A stretch of 64,000 nucleotides of DNA from Flavobacterium gillisiae (lineage in GTDB: Bacteria; Bacteroidota; Bacteroidia; Flavobacteriales; Flavobacteriaceae): positions 62,001-126,000 of the forward strand of contig NZ_FNRD01000015.1 in assembly GCF_900107635.1 (NCBI RefSeq), given 5' to 3'. This document shows positions 17,650 to 27,250 of the stretch, piece by piece; within the stretch, counting starts at the first letter, position 1, and the number at the start of each line of letters is the position of its first letter. Position numbers and translations under genes: made by a program. Below the pieces are notes generated by a model. It did not search any database and was not told where the DNA came from. It was given only the letters and a program-made list of their open reading frames with translations.

Positions 17650-18147
17650 CTATTGATTTTTAAATTGTGAGCGATAATAATCCTCTACGATAACAAGGCT
17701 GTCTAGTAATCCAGGGCGTAATCTTAGCATACTGTCCTGTACTTGCTTTCCATTAGGACTCCGTCCCAAACTATCCATGTACATCTGAAAACGAGCCATT
17801 CGTTCTAAGTGGGTTTTACTTAATGATGTATTAAGCGTTGTACTTTTAGTATCTAATACTAGTGCATTGGTCGGCCTACTGATGAGACTGCGCTCTATCT
17901 TGTTTGAGTTTCCATTTAGGCCATCTACAATTAAATAAATGTTCCCTCCGACCGTAAATACTACAAAACAAAATAGGATTACGATCCAGCTTTTTGCAGA
18001 TAAATGTGCCGTCTTCTGTTCCAGCCACTGAGCGCATTTATGCTGCAACAAAAAAATGGCTTCGTTGCATCGTTCTAGTAGAAAGCGTTCTTTGTACTTG
18101 ACACTTTCAGGATTATTTTTGCTGTTTCTTTTAAATGTGAATTTCAT
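17650..18147 (-). CDS. Conjugation protein at the traL position
   Basis: 165 residues with one membrane span (about 53-75, IVILFCFVVFTVGGNIYLIV) after a basic cytoplasmic part, and a periplasmic helix-rich tail (RMARFQMYMDSLGRSPNGKQ). Gene order between traK and traM places it as the small TraL-type component; the sequence itself is weakly conserved. It shares the compact operon spacing. Confidence 0.7.
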   Translation of the reverse strand: MKFTFKRNSKNNPESVKYKERFLLERCNEAIFLLQHKCAQWLEQKTAHLSAKSWIVILFCFVVFTVGGNIYLIVDGLNGNSNKIERSLISRPTNALVLDTKSTTLNTSLSKTHLERMARFQMYMDSLGRSPNGKQVQDSMLRLRPGLLDSLVIVEDYYRSQFKNQ

Positions 18148-18160
18148 AATCAGTTTTTTA

Positions 18161-18781
18161 TCATTTTCTGTTTTTTGAACTTAAATCTCTATTTTCAATA
18201 GTGTTCCACCGCTCAATTAAAAAACCATGTGGATTGTTGTCGCTTCGTGAAACATTGCGAAGATTGCCTTCCGTTATTAGACTTCGATAAGCAATACTTG
18301 TGGGTCTTATGATATTTTGAGTCGCATAACAACGGAACTGATAGGGATATTCATTGATGTTAATTGTTACACTATCCACAGCTATCGTTTGGCTGACATT
18401 ACCGGATATAATCCCAGAATAATATCCGTTTTCCTTTAAATCGTCATATATTCTTTTTGCGCTATCATCCGCCAGATAAAGCGCCTTGGTTACATTTATT
18501 TGTATCACTTTATCATCGGGATCAAGACTAAAAAACAGTCTATGAAAGGTCTTTACATGATCCTTTGCTTCAACTGAAATATTATCCTTTCTATCCGATG
18601 AGAATGCCTCCAATGCTTTACCGTTAGCCAGTATATAAACCTTATCCTGCATTTGCGAAACCAGACTAAAACTTTTGTAAAGAGCAAAGCAACAGAGAAT
18701 CACACATCCAATTATAACTAGCATCGTAAAGCCTCGAACATATCGAAAAGCCGTGTCAATATTTTTCATTTTACTAAACAT
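18161..18781 (-). CDS. traK: Conjugative transposon protein TraK (VirB8-like)
   Basis: 206 residues. The short cytoplasmic start MFSKMKNIDTAFRYVRGFTM, one membrane span (about 16-38), then a periplasmic domain with SVEAKDHVKTFHRLFFSLDP, VTKALYLADDSAKRIYDDLK and ENGYYSGIISGNVSQTIAVD are hallmarks of Bacteroidetes TraK. It is the inner-membrane assembly factor equivalent to VirB8. Operonic with traJ (18 bp). Confidence 0.93.
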   Translation of the reverse strand: MFSKMKNIDTAFRYVRGFTMLVIIGCVILCCFALYKSFSLVSQMQDKVYILANGKALEAFSSDRKDNISVEAKDHVKTFHRLFFSLDPDDKVIQINVTKALYLADDSAKRIYDDLKENGYYSGIISGNVSQTIAVDSVTININEYPYQFRCYATQNIIRPTSIAYRSLITEGNLRNVSRSDNNPHGFLIERWNTIENRDLSSKNRK

Positions 18782-18799
18782 GATATTTCAATTTAGAGA

Positions 18800-19996
18800 T
18801 TAAGAATTGCCTTTTAATTTATCACCCATATGACTATTCTTGTCATTGAAGTACGGAGTGGAACTACTAGAACCCGACATGCTTTGAGACATACGACTTG
18901 CTGCATTTCCCATCGCATCCGCCATCATACTGGCACCAGTACCCACACTACTTACTGCAGAATTTGTAGTATTACTAAAAATGGTGGTTACCTTTTGACT
19001 CAATGCTCCGCCACCGCCGGCATGAACTATGTAATTAGCTACTGAGGGAACTGTAAAATAACCGACAATCCCTATAATCATGAATACCAGATACGCCATA
19101 TCGGTTCTGCTAAAAAAAGTATCTCCATAATCATTTACCTGAGCAATGTCCAGTTGTAACATCTTCTCCTGTATTTTACCGATGATACTACCAAAAATAT
19201 TAGCAACAGGAAGCCACAGATAAATATTGATGTATCTTGCCAGCCAAACGGTCAAAGTATGTTGAAAACCATCAAATACAGCGATACCAAATACTAAGGG
19301 CCCTAATACGGAAAGAACCACCAGTTGAAATGTGCGCAGAGTATCGATACAAAGTGAAGCTGCTTCAAACAATACTCTTAGTACTTCACTCATCCATTCC
19401 TTGACCGAATTGCGAAAATTAAACGATGCCTTCGCCATAGCAAATTTGACATCGTTTCCGATCCCTTCAAGCATTCCTTCATTATCAGGATTAGCATTGT
19501 CGTGTGTATATTTATACCATCTGTCCTGATCACCACTTCCTGATTCTCCTACATACATCTGCCAAGAGTTGCTACTTTTAATAGCTTCTTCTTTCTTTTG
19601 CAACAACAATCCAATAGCCTTGTTGGATCCTTCTACCATCGCCGCTGTTGCTGTAACGGTAGGCTTCATTACTCCGTTAATCAAGTCCAAGACCGAAGGA
19701 AAAATCATAATACAGAAACCAATAACAAAAGGCCTTAGCAGCGGATAAAAATCTATTGGTTCTGCACTGGCAATATGCCGCCACACTCTTGAGCCGATAT
19801 ACCAAATAGCTGCAAAACCAGCAATTCCTTGACCTACCCCCAATAAATTATTACATAAAGGCATCATCTCCTCGTAGAGTTGGTCCAGTACACCATGCAA
19901 GCTATTCATGTCGTCCGCTACACTTTGCGCCTGACTCGCAAAGGGCAATAGTATTCCTAGGGCAGTAAATAATACTCCCTTACTTGTCTTTGCCAT
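18800..19996 (-). CDS. traJ: Conjugative transposon protein TraJ (VirB6-like)
   Basis: 398 residues with an N-terminal signal (LGILLPFASQAQS) and several membrane spans: near 50-70, 95-115, 205-245, 260-280 and 305-330. NLLGVGQGIAGFAAIWYIGS and FYPLLRPFVIGFCIMIFPSV are typical TraJ. The multi-span protein forms part of the inner-membrane channel. The C-terminal 70 residues are Ser/Met/Gly-rich and likely disordered. Confidence 0.93.
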   Translation of the reverse strand: MAKTSKGVLFTALGILLPFASQAQSVADDMNSLHGVLDQLYEEMMPLCNNLLGVGQGIAGFAAIWYIGSRVWRHIASAEPIDFYPLLRPFVIGFCIMIFPSVLDLINGVMKPTVTATAAMVEGSNKAIGLLLQKKEEAIKSSNSWQMYVGESGSGDQDRWYKYTHDNANPDNEGMLEGIGNDVKFAMAKASFNFRNSVKEWMSEVLRVLFEAASLCIDTLRTFQLVVLSVLGPLVFGIAVFDGFQHTLTVWLARYINIYLWLPVANIFGSIIGKIQEKMLQLDIAQVNDYGDTFFSRTDMAYLVFMIIGIVGYFTVPSVANYIVHAGGGGALSQKVTTIFSNTTNSAVSSVGTGASMMADAMGNAASRMSQSMSGSSSSTPYFNDKNSHMGDKLKGNS

Positions 19997-20008
19997 ATCA
20001 TTCTTTGT

Positions 20009-20644
20009 TTAGTTATTTGCCTTGTAAATGTTACGCATTACACGCACATCATTATGCTCTTTTGCACGCTGGATCGCTAGTACAGTAGTATTGTTATTAA
20101 AGCTTCGCAGAAATAAAACTTTGTCCTGCATATCAGCATAAATCTTGTCAATCGCTGTAAGTCTTTCCTCATCGGTCATTCTTAATGTATTAGCAGTAAT
20201 AACCATGACCAATTCGTCTAAATTTCGGAGACTCTGTTTCAGCAAATTATCATATACTCTTGCGCAATAGTCGATTTCATCGGGACTAAAATTGCCACCA
20301 TTTCTGAACCCTTCAAATGCGGATTTGTATTCTTTTACTAAAAGCAATTGGTATTTCACAATCTCACCCACTCTCTTATATTTACGTACCGTTGGACTTA
20401 CCTGCATCAATGCGTCAAGGAATGTTTCATGGAGGCTAAAATTACCCTGAGATAAATCTTTGATCGTTTTGTACCCTCCACTAACGATTTGATACCCTTT
20501 TTTCATATCACTAAGAATCTGCTTGAATTGAGCCAATTTTTCTATGTTGAGCAGTAGTTGCTGCATTTCCTGTGATTGGGCTGAAATCCGAGGGGGGCAA
20601 AATAAACCCATCAAAAGAATCCCTATAATTATTATCTTTTTCAT
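20009..20644 (-). CDS. Secreted conjugation protein, TraI/VirB5-like (copy 3 of 3)
   Basis: 211 residues with a signal peptide (KKIIIIGILLMGLFCPPRIS) and then an all-helical body. Motifs KMKKGYQIVSGGYKTIKDLS-type, NFSPDEIDYCARVYDNLL and VLAIQRAKEHNDVRVMRNIY are shared with the two genes upstream, so the three are tandem paralogues. Automatic pipelines tend to call such proteins TerB-like; the context says conjugation. Position after virB4 and before traJ fits a VirB5/TraI-type periplasmic pilus component. Confidence 0.75.
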   Translation of the reverse strand: MKKIIIIGILLMGLFCPPRISAQSQEMQQLLLNIEKLAQFKQILSDMKKGYQIVSGGYKTIKDLSQGNFSLHETFLDALMQVSPTVRKYKRVGEIVKYQLLLVKEYKSAFEGFRNGGNFSPDEIDYCARVYDNLLKQSLRNLDELVMVITANTLRMTDEERLTAIDKIYADMQDKVLFLRSFNNNTTVLAIQRAKEHNDVRVMRNIYKANN

Positions 20645-21270
20645 TAGAAATTGGAATTAATACCATACATGCTACGACTTATTTTCAGATCATTCTTCTC
20701 TTTGGCTCTTGACAAAGCCAATAATTTTGTTTGCTTATTAAAACTTTCACCAAAGCTGTAATTATCTAACATATTGAGATATAAAACGTCTATGCATTTG
20801 ATTCTCTCCTCTTCTTTCATTTCAAGTTGGCCATCCATTACAATAGTCAGGAGCTCCTCCATATTAGCTTCACAATTTTCAACCAAACGATCTACTACTC
20901 TTTTGATATACGCTATTTCATCTCCGTGAAATAAATCGTCCCCTTGCACTTGCTTAATAATGAAACGAGAACTATGAATTATCTTTAGCTGTAGCGCAAT
21001 AATATCGGCCACCTTGAAATAGTTTTTTATTTTCGGATTGACTGTTTTTAAAGAGCTGAAATAATTGCTGTGAAGATTAAATTCCCCTCGCTTGAAATCT
21101 CCTATTGTCGTTAGTCCATTTTTGACTACAGAATACCCCTTTTGTGCATAATCAGTATAGATCCTTAAAGCAGCAATTTGCTGCAGCAACACTTTTCTTT
21201 GCTTAGCTTGTCCTTGTAAATTATTGGCGAGCAAGCCTATAAATAATAGATATAAAAATAATTTTTTCAT
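20644..21270 (-). CDS. Secreted conjugation protein, TraI/VirB5-like (copy 2 of 3)
   Basis: 208 residues with a signal peptide (MKKLFLYLLFIGLLANNLQG) and a helical body. It matches its neighbours in QKGYSVVKNGLTTIGDFKRG, DEIAYIKRVVDRLVENCEAN and LLALSRAKEKNDLKISRSMY. Its stop overlaps the ATG of copy 3 by one base. Three paralogues in a row suggest a hetero-oligomeric tip or stalk of the transfer apparatus; this is inference. Confidence 0.75.
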   Translation of the reverse strand: MKKLFLYLLFIGLLANNLQGQAKQRKVLLQQIAALRIYTDYAQKGYSVVKNGLTTIGDFKRGEFNLHSNYFSSLKTVNPKIKNYFKVADIIALQLKIIHSSRFIIKQVQGDDLFHGDEIAYIKRVVDRLVENCEANMEELLTIVMDGQLEMKEEERIKCIDVLYLNMLDNYSFGESFNKQTKLLALSRAKEKNDLKISRSMYGINSNF

Positions 21271-21282
21271 CGCCTTATTATT

Positions 21283-21972
21283 TTAGTGAGGAATTCCGTA
21301 AAGCTTCTTAATCTTCTCTGCATCATGCTTCGTTTTTGCTCTTTGTAAGCTGAGTTGCCTATTTTGACTATTGAACAGTCTAAGGTCATCATAGTTAGCA
21401 TCAATTTGATCAGCGGCGGTATTGATGATTTCCAATCTTTTGGCGTCACTCATTTGGATCGTAAAAGAATCCAGAATTAGAAAAATCTGGTCTATGTTTT
21501 TTAGGCTCTCGTTTAATATACCCGAATACACTTTATGCATATACTCCAGTTCTGCCACATTAAAATGTGGGTCTTGTTTAATGAGATTCCAAGCTCTGTC
21601 ATATTCATCCACTAGCCGTACTTGCTTCTGCGTAATATCCCTAATGCGCTGGTAATAACTAATTATTGATTTGACTTTCATCAGCTCCTCGTAGTAATTC
21701 TTATACAAGTCCTTTTGCTTCTGTGTCCATTGAGAAATCTCTCCTAGTTTTAGTTTGGAAAGCGTATTCTCCAGTTTCTTGTGTGCATTTTGAAGCCAGA
21801 TAGTTTTATTTTGCAACCGCTGTATTCGCAAGTCTATCGCCAAAATCACTTTTTTAATTGCGGCAGTTATCACTCCAACTATAGGCAAAGCAACGACTGC
21901 TGCAGGCCTTGCTGGACTACTGACCAGCAGTAGACAAAGCAAACACAAGCTTATTTTTCTCTTTGTTTTCAT
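21283..21972 (-). CDS. Secreted conjugation protein, TraI/VirB5-like (copy 1 of 3)
   Basis: 229 residues with a signal peptide (ISLCLLCLLLVSSPARPAAV). A hydrophobic patch VVALPIVGVITAAIKKVILA precedes a long coiled-coil region (about 50-100, RLQNKTIWLQNAHKKLENTL). The C-terminus NRQLSLQRAKTKHDAEKIKK aligns with the two downstream paralogues. It lies 55 bp after the VirB4-type ATPase gene. Likely periplasmic partner of the transfer channel. Confidence 0.78.
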   Translation of the reverse strand: MKTKRKISLCLLCLLLVSSPARPAAVVALPIVGVITAAIKKVILAIDLRIQRLQNKTIWLQNAHKKLENTLSKLKLGEISQWTQKQKDLYKNYYEELMKVKSIISYYQRIRDITQKQVRLVDEYDRAWNLIKQDPHFNVAELEYMHKVYSGILNESLKNIDQIFLILDSFTIQMSDAKRLEIINTAADQIDANYDDLRLFNSQNRQLSLQRAKTKHDAEKIKKLYGIPH

Positions 21973-22027
21973 AATGCATTTAATTTAGGTTTGTTTTCTC
22001 CTCTATTAGAGCGTTATAGTCTCTTTT

Positions 22028-24508
22028 TCATCCTTTTGCTTCCCCCCGTAAGTCAGCTGCTAATGCAGCGATTCCTTTTTGAATATCGCCTCCAAACATT
22101 TTCGAATAGGCTTGGACTTTTAGTTTTTCCGTTTCCTCGGTGGTATAAGCGAGATACTCTTCTAGCGAAACTTCTGTTCGGTAAACTTTAGATAGCATTC
22201 CTCCCAGTGAGATAAATACTTCCTTGTATTTCTTGTCTGGATCATTGGATTTATTTACAGATAATACCAATGCTTTTTCTTTTTCTGTGAGCCCCAATAG
22301 TTCTTGAATCTGCTCAAATTTATTTTGATACTTACTCTGGTCTAGTAATATCTTACAGTCACTATTATTGATGATAGCTTGCTTCACTACAGGTGACGAA
22401 ATGATATCTTCCACTTCTTGAGTAACTACGATTGCCTCTCCAAAAAACTTTCGAACGGTCTTAAATAAATACTTAATGTATTCTGCCATACCCTCCTTAG
22501 CAATAGCTTTCCACGCTTCTTCTATTAGTATCATTTTACGAACCCCTTTTAGCTTCCGCATTTTACTGATAAACAGCTCCATTATAATAATAGTAACTAC
22601 TGGAAAAAGTATCGGATGATCCTTAATATTGTCTAATTCGAATACTATAAATCGCTCTTGCAACAAGTCTAAATTTTGAGTAGCATTGAGCAAGTAGTCA
22701 AATTCTCCTCCTTGATAATACGGGCGCAGTACGTAGAGAAAGTTATTTACATCAAAATCCTTTTCTTTTACCTTATCCCCTTCCAATATTTTTACAAAAT
22801 CCTCTTTTAGAAAATCATAAAATGTATTAAAGCTGGGAAAAAGTTGCGGATTTATAGCTAGTTTCTCATAATACAATTGTAAAGCATTCGATAAGGCTAC
22901 ATATTCAATCCGATTAAAAGTCTCATCGTCTTTTTTCCAAAGTGCCAAGAGCAAGGTCTTTATACTTTCTTTTTTCTCTGTATCTAAAGTATCGCCTTCA
23001 CTGATGTAAAAGGGGTTGAACTTGATTGGATTCTTTTCATCATAGGTGAAATAGTATCCATTGACCATATCACACAACCCTTTGTAACTATGACCTACAT
23101 CGACAAGTACAACATGGGTTCCTTGTTCGTAATAGCTTCTAACCATATGATTGGTGAAGAAAGATTTTCCGCTTCCAGAAGGTCCTAGTATAAACTTATT
23201 TCGATTGGTGCATATCCCCATTTTTATTGGTTCATCGCTGATATCTACATGTACTGGCTTTCCAGTCAAACGATCTCCTAGTCTGATCCCAATGGGACTT
23301 AGTGACGAACGATAGCCAGTTTCCATATTTAGAAAGCAGCTTGCTTGCTCCACAAACGTATCAAAGCTATCATTCATCGGAAAATCAGCGGCATTTCCAG
23401 GAATCCCTGCCCAATAAATCTGGGCTGCTCCAACTGTTTCTTGTTTTGCTGCTGCATCCATTTGTACTAACGCAGAAGAAACCTTGTTTTTAATGTCTTT
23501 CAATTCTTCTTTTCGATCCGTCCAAACCAATACATTAAAATGCGCTTTGACAGGGAGCCGTTGCTGACTAATGGCTTCATTAAGAAAATCATTTGTAGCA
23601 TCGCGAGCAATTAGATTTTCCCTGCTGTATGCTGATAGAGATTGTAGTCGCAGTCTTTTACTTTCCAACTTCTTCAAGGTTTTTTGGAAATCTTCTATAA
23701 AAATGTACTGATTATAAATGTGATTACACGAAAGTAACTGACCTAGAGTAGAAGCAAAACCAATGCTAAATTTGGTCCTATCGGTTGAATACCTATCATA
23801 GTTAATTCTAGAACCACATAACGCAGGCAAATCGGCTGCATCTCCTAGAGTATAAATCTGGCAATGTTTGTCTCCCACCTGTAAACTATCCTTGAAAGCA
23901 ATGTCATTGAATACAAAGGATTCCGGTTTCTCAGACAAGGAACAATAGCGTTCTATAATACCAATCTTTCTGCTGTGACTTCGTAGCTCATCATCGCTAA
24001 GACGCTGTAACTTTACAAATCCGCTGTCTTCCAATATTCGTCTGAATTGTCCAGTGCTATCGACAAAATCTTGACGCACTTGTTCATTTAAGGTTTCCTC
24101 AGGGACAATTGAATACCTAATTAAATTAGAAAATAGCGAGCTAGAGGTTTTTCTTCCCACTGGCTTTTTAGTCAAAAAAATGTAGCAAGAATGATCTAGA
24201 AATGGACGCTCATTAAAGAATCGCTCACTACAACGACTGAGAAAACTATGGTCGTCGTTGGCAAAATGTGGTTGATGCTTGCTATCAATAAACCAGTCTT
24301 GCTTATGGAAAACGCTAAACTTTGGCAATAGCTTTATAGCTTTCACCCAAGCTTGGTGAAATGCCTCGTATTCTTGATCTGATAATGTAAATATCTCTGG
24401 TAGGGCTACTTTAAACACCACGGTAACATCTCCTTGCTTTGATAGAATACAGTCGTGTTCTATATCCATTATCGGTAAAACAGCTTCGATCCTCTTTTCC
24501 ATCTTCAT
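22028..24508 (-). CDS. traG: TraG conjugation ATPase (VirB4-like)
   Basis: 826 residues, normal length for Bacteroidetes TraG. The N-terminal half has ERIEAVLPIMDIEHDCILSK, typical of the family. Walker A GPSGSGKS lies near residue 441 (KFILGPSGSGKSFFTNHMVR) and Walker B is MILIEEAWKAI further on. It also has VVTQEVEDIISSPVVKQAII. It powers assembly or transport in the secretion channel at the inner membrane. Next to traF and traE, 27 bp from traF, in the standard order E-F-G. Confidence 0.96.
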   Translation of the reverse strand: MKMEKRIEAVLPIMDIEHDCILSKQGDVTVVFKVALPEIFTLSDQEYEAFHQAWVKAIKLLPKFSVFHKQDWFIDSKHQPHFANDDHSFLSRCSERFFNERPFLDHSCYIFLTKKPVGRKTSSSLFSNLIRYSIVPEETLNEQVRQDFVDSTGQFRRILEDSGFVKLQRLSDDELRSHSRKIGIIERYCSLSEKPESFVFNDIAFKDSLQVGDKHCQIYTLGDAADLPALCGSRINYDRYSTDRTKFSIGFASTLGQLLSCNHIYNQYIFIEDFQKTLKKLESKRLRLQSLSAYSRENLIARDATNDFLNEAISQQRLPVKAHFNVLVWTDRKEELKDIKNKVSSALVQMDAAAKQETVGAAQIYWAGIPGNAADFPMNDSFDTFVEQASCFLNMETGYRSSLSPIGIRLGDRLTGKPVHVDISDEPIKMGICTNRNKFILGPSGSGKSFFTNHMVRSYYEQGTHVVLVDVGHSYKGLCDMVNGYYFTYDEKNPIKFNPFYISEGDTLDTEKKESIKTLLLALWKKDDETFNRIEYVALSNALQLYYEKLAINPQLFPSFNTFYDFLKEDFVKILEGDKVKEKDFDVNNFLYVLRPYYQGGEFDYLLNATQNLDLLQERFIVFELDNIKDHPILFPVVTIIIMELFISKMRKLKGVRKMILIEEAWKAIAKEGMAEYIKYLFKTVRKFFGEAIVVTQEVEDIISSPVVKQAIINNSDCKILLDQSKYQNKFEQIQELLGLTEKEKALVLSVNKSNDPDKKYKEVFISLGGMLSKVYRTEVSLEEYLAYTTEETEKLKVQAYSKMFGGDIQKGIAALAADLRGEAKG

Positions 24509-24535
24509 TTAAATTTAACTGATTCTTCATTCCTT

Positions 24536-24868
24536 TCACTGCAGCATTCGCATTTTGTAAATCCTTCTACTTTGAGTCTTAACTACTGTAGGTAATTGTC
24601 TTTTCGCTAGCTCTTTCATCATTCCGTGCTCTCCGTATTTGTGACTCATTTTATAAATCTTTACAGACATCACCGTTCCTGCTATGCCAATAATTCCCAA
24701 CGAGATAAAAGAGGGTAAACCGATAAAATACATCATCGAAAAAAGAATCATTAACACTACTATTCCTCCTCCAAAATACCAGATGTACTGCGCTTTTAAC
24801 CCTTTAAATTCGATACTCTTATTAATTCCTTTATTTATATGATAGACGCTAATTCCCATATTTACCAA
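24536..24868 (-). CDS. traF: TraF (VirB3-like, DUF4133)
   Basis: 110 residues with two membrane spans (about 27-65). ISVYHINKGINKSIEFKGLK and LKAQYIWYFGGGIVVLMILF are diagnostic for Bacteroidetes TraF. It lies between traE (3 bp) and traG (27 bp). It is expected to anchor the ATPase to the inner membrane. Confidence 0.94.
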   Translation of the reverse strand: MVNMGISVYHINKGINKSIEFKGLKAQYIWYFGGGIVVLMILFSMMYFIGLPSFISLGIIGIAGTVMSVKIYKMSHKYGEHGMMKELAKRQLPTVVKTQSRRIYKMRMLQ

Positions 24869-24871
24869 GCT

Positions 24872-25210
24872 TTAAACCCCAAAAAAGGATTTGATTACGG
24901 TGGTGACAACAACAAGAAATACACAGCTACCAAACCAGGCTGCTGCTACTTTTCCTGTATCAGGATCGCCCGCATTCCATTTCTGATAGACCTTAACAGC
25001 TCCTATCAATCCTAGTAAAGCACCAACAGCGTACATCAATTGCGTACCTGCATCAAAATAACTTCTCACTTTTTGATTGGCTTCATTAATTCCTGCGAGA
25101 CCATCCTGTCCATATCCTTGATAACTAAATACCAGTAATACCACTATGCTAACGCCGATCACCTTCTTTTGTCGGCTCATTCTTTCAATGTTCCAGTCGT
25201 ACTTCTTCAT
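24872..25210 (-). CDS. traE: TraE (VirB2-like, DUF4134)
   Basis: 112 residues with a signal-like N-terminal hydrophobic segment (VIGVSIVVLLVFSYQGYGQD), then GLAGINEANQKVRSYFDAGT and LMYAVGALLGLIGAVKVYQK, the DUF4134 signature, and a second span at the C-terminus. The two-span, Gly/Ala-rich layout resembles VirB2 pilins. First gene of the compact E-F-G block. Confidence 0.94.
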   Translation of the reverse strand: MKKYDWNIERMSRQKKVIGVSIVVLLVFSYQGYGQDGLAGINEANQKVRSYFDAGTQLMYAVGALLGLIGAVKVYQKWNAGDPDTGKVAAAWFGSCVFLVVVTTVIKSFFGV

Positions 25211-25345
25211 AATTCCTTGTTTTAAAGTTCCATTCGTTTAAAATAATGTAGAGCATGCCGCTGTCTCAATTTCTCATTCTTGTCACATTAAGCCATACCG
25301 CACTGAAATGGACAGGGGCAATTCCTCCACATTGTAACATTGTTC

Positions 25346-25819
25346 TTATTCATTCCACAAGTCCTCCACCTCTACATGGCTTAAACTTATAGTATCTAGT
25401 TTTTCACATTCTGAAATAATCAGTTCACTGACTGAGGATCTAAAAGGAGAGTTTTTAATACTGGAGTATTCGGTAAATAGCAAACTGAGATGTCCAATAA
25501 ATTCTGATTTGATAACTTCTCTTTGACTTGCATCTTTTACTAGATTTTTTAGCTTTTCGGCGAAAGCATCTATATCAAGAATAGTTTCTTCTGTTTCTCC
25601 AAATGATGTTTTTTTGGAACTATCAGTAAAAGTTTGCGGACGAACTACATCATAATGAATTTCTAAATCATTAATTCTGTGATTCCGAAGTTTCCGCTTT
25701 CCTGTCACAATTTCTGTGATGTCAAATAAATAATATCTAAATCCAATAAATAGATACCAACTGGCTAATAGCAGTACAATCACAAAGATGTAATTGCCCC
25801 ATGAAATGTTTGTAAACAT
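25346..25819 (-). CDS. Conjugative-element membrane protein, traD position
   Basis: 157 residues. One N-terminal membrane span (YIFVIVLLLASWYLFIGFRY, about 10-29) and a soluble cytoplasmic domain of charged helices (DIDAFAEKLKNLVKDASQRE). Small anchored proteins of this design precede traE in many Bacteroidetes elements. The sequence alone gives no function. A 135-bp gap to traE holds nothing recognisable. Confidence 0.6.
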   Translation of the reverse strand: MFTNISWGNYIFVIVLLLASWYLFIGFRYYLFDITEIVTGKRKLRNHRINDLEIHYDVVRPQTFTDSSKKTSFGETEETILDIDAFAEKLKNLVKDASQREVIKSEFIGHLSLLFTEYSSIKNSPFRSSVSELIISECEKLDTISLSHVEVEDLWNE

Positions 25820-25997
25820 AGTTTCTTAATTAAATGTTCAACTTCCTTTTTTTTACCTCAAACACAAAAACAATTGATGTTTGGTTTCATAAGTCAAAAG
25901 AACAATTAGTTAACTTTACTCACAAGTACAACTTTAAGTTGTACCCTTTAGTACCCCTGATTAAAAGAGCTATATAATCTATTTTATATATTAATAA

Positions 25998-27200
25998 TTA
26001 GTAGCCGTTTATTTTGGTAATCATCTTCTCCAGTGTCTTAATGGCAACTGCCTTATCACGGTCTTCAGCATTGTAAGACTTGCTCCTTACTGATTGATAG
26101 GAAAGCTCTTTTTTAAACGGGGTAGACAAATAAGGAACAATACTTTTAAATACCTGACTCATAGAACGGGCTTTTACGACACGAGATTCATCTGCAGCTC
26201 TCAAAATAAGAGCAATTTGATCGCACGATAAATCACATTCCATTTTAAGATTGGAATCGATTACTGTTATGTCACTTTGAGAAGTTGTAACTACAACAGC
26301 TTCTTCTTTGGTTTTTATTTGCTGTTCCAGGTAGCGAATTTCATGTTGAAACCAAGTGTGTAAAACCTCTTTCAAATGAGGTTCCTGGGGGTCAAACATT
26401 CTTTTGGGCTTACAATAGAGCTGCCCAAATTCTTTGTAAATAAGTAAGATAGCGGCCAATCTGTCGCCAACTTTATCATAATGATCGAGTTGGAGTAGAA
26501 TCCTATTCTTAAGATAAGTACTGTATTCCTGACAATTAAAATTAAAACATATGAGTATTTCATCTGCTACCGAATACGTACTGCTTTGTACAAGTTCTAG
26601 CGTATCGTTAGTTAAGGCATTCAATAATTCCTTCCTATAGACTATTTCCCTATAGGTACTCTTATTGCTGTGTTCAGATACTACTTTTTGATACAGTTTT
26701 GAGATAACAAGTTGTAAAGGTTTTTCCGTATCATAAGACATTACATTGTTACTTTTAAACCTGTCCAACTTGGCCAGCATTTCTCTTTTGGAAACTATTT
26801 GATAGGTGATTGGAACACGCACATCCAAACTAAGGTACTTGTAAAAACGATTTTCGACAAAAGATATTAAATCTTCTAAAACGGATGTAATGGTTACTCC
26901 AATATAATGAAGATGAGGTTCTTTAAAATGCTCATGTTGTTGGTTTTCTATACTACAATCTAAAAGATAAATAAAACTAGAGTGGTATTTCCGAACCAAA
27001 AGCCGAAACTGTCTCTTTTTTCGAACAGAAAAAACTTCTTGCTTAATTTGTATTTGAATCCTACGAGATTCCTTTACAATATGAGTAACCAGTTCCTTGC
27101 TTTCAGCAAGTGATATGGATCGTAGTACGCCACTCCTGGGGTTAAGTTCCTGCACTATTAAACAATCGAACCATTCTAAGGGGTATTTTGTTTGTATCAT
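25998..27200 (-). CDS. Conjugative-element protein with RteC-like C-terminal domain
   Basis: 400 residues, soluble. The C-terminal 85 residues (KMECDLSCDQIALILRAADE, SMSQVFKSIVPYLSTPFKKE, LSYQSVRSKSYNAEDRDKAV, AIKTLEKMITKIN) match the layout of RteC: two helices around 'L.Li.al', a middle segment, then Y..S.R..R and a final helix. RteC regulates excision in CTnDOT-type elements. The N-terminal 300 residues are unassigned. It lies at the upstream end of the tra block, next to an AraC regulator. Confidence 0.6.
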   Translation of the reverse strand: MIQTKYPLEWFDCLIVQELNPRSGVLRSISLAESKELVTHIVKESRRIQIQIKQEVFSVRKKRQFRLLVRKYHSSFIYLLDCSIENQQHEHFKEPHLHYIGVTITSVLEDLISFVENRFYKYLSLDVRVPITYQIVSKREMLAKLDRFKSNNVMSYDTEKPLQLVISKLYQKVVSEHSNKSTYREIVYRKELLNALTNDTLELVQSSTYSVADEILICFNFNCQEYSTYLKNRILLQLDHYDKVGDRLAAILLIYKEFGQLYCKPKRMFDPQEPHLKEVLHTWFQHEIRYLEQQIKTKEEAVVVTTSQSDITVIDSNLKMECDLSCDQIALILRAADESRVVKARSMSQVFKSIVPYLSTPFKKELSYQSVRSKSYNAEDRDKAVAIKTLEKMITKINGY

Positions 27201-27250
27201 AGAATTGTTTTATTGGTTGTGAAAAACAATTAATTAAGGGAGCGGTAAAT

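Noticed and set aside
20009-21270. Tellurite resistance (TerB-like) genes
   Set aside because: Signal peptides, tandem paralogy and position in the tra operon point to conjugation.
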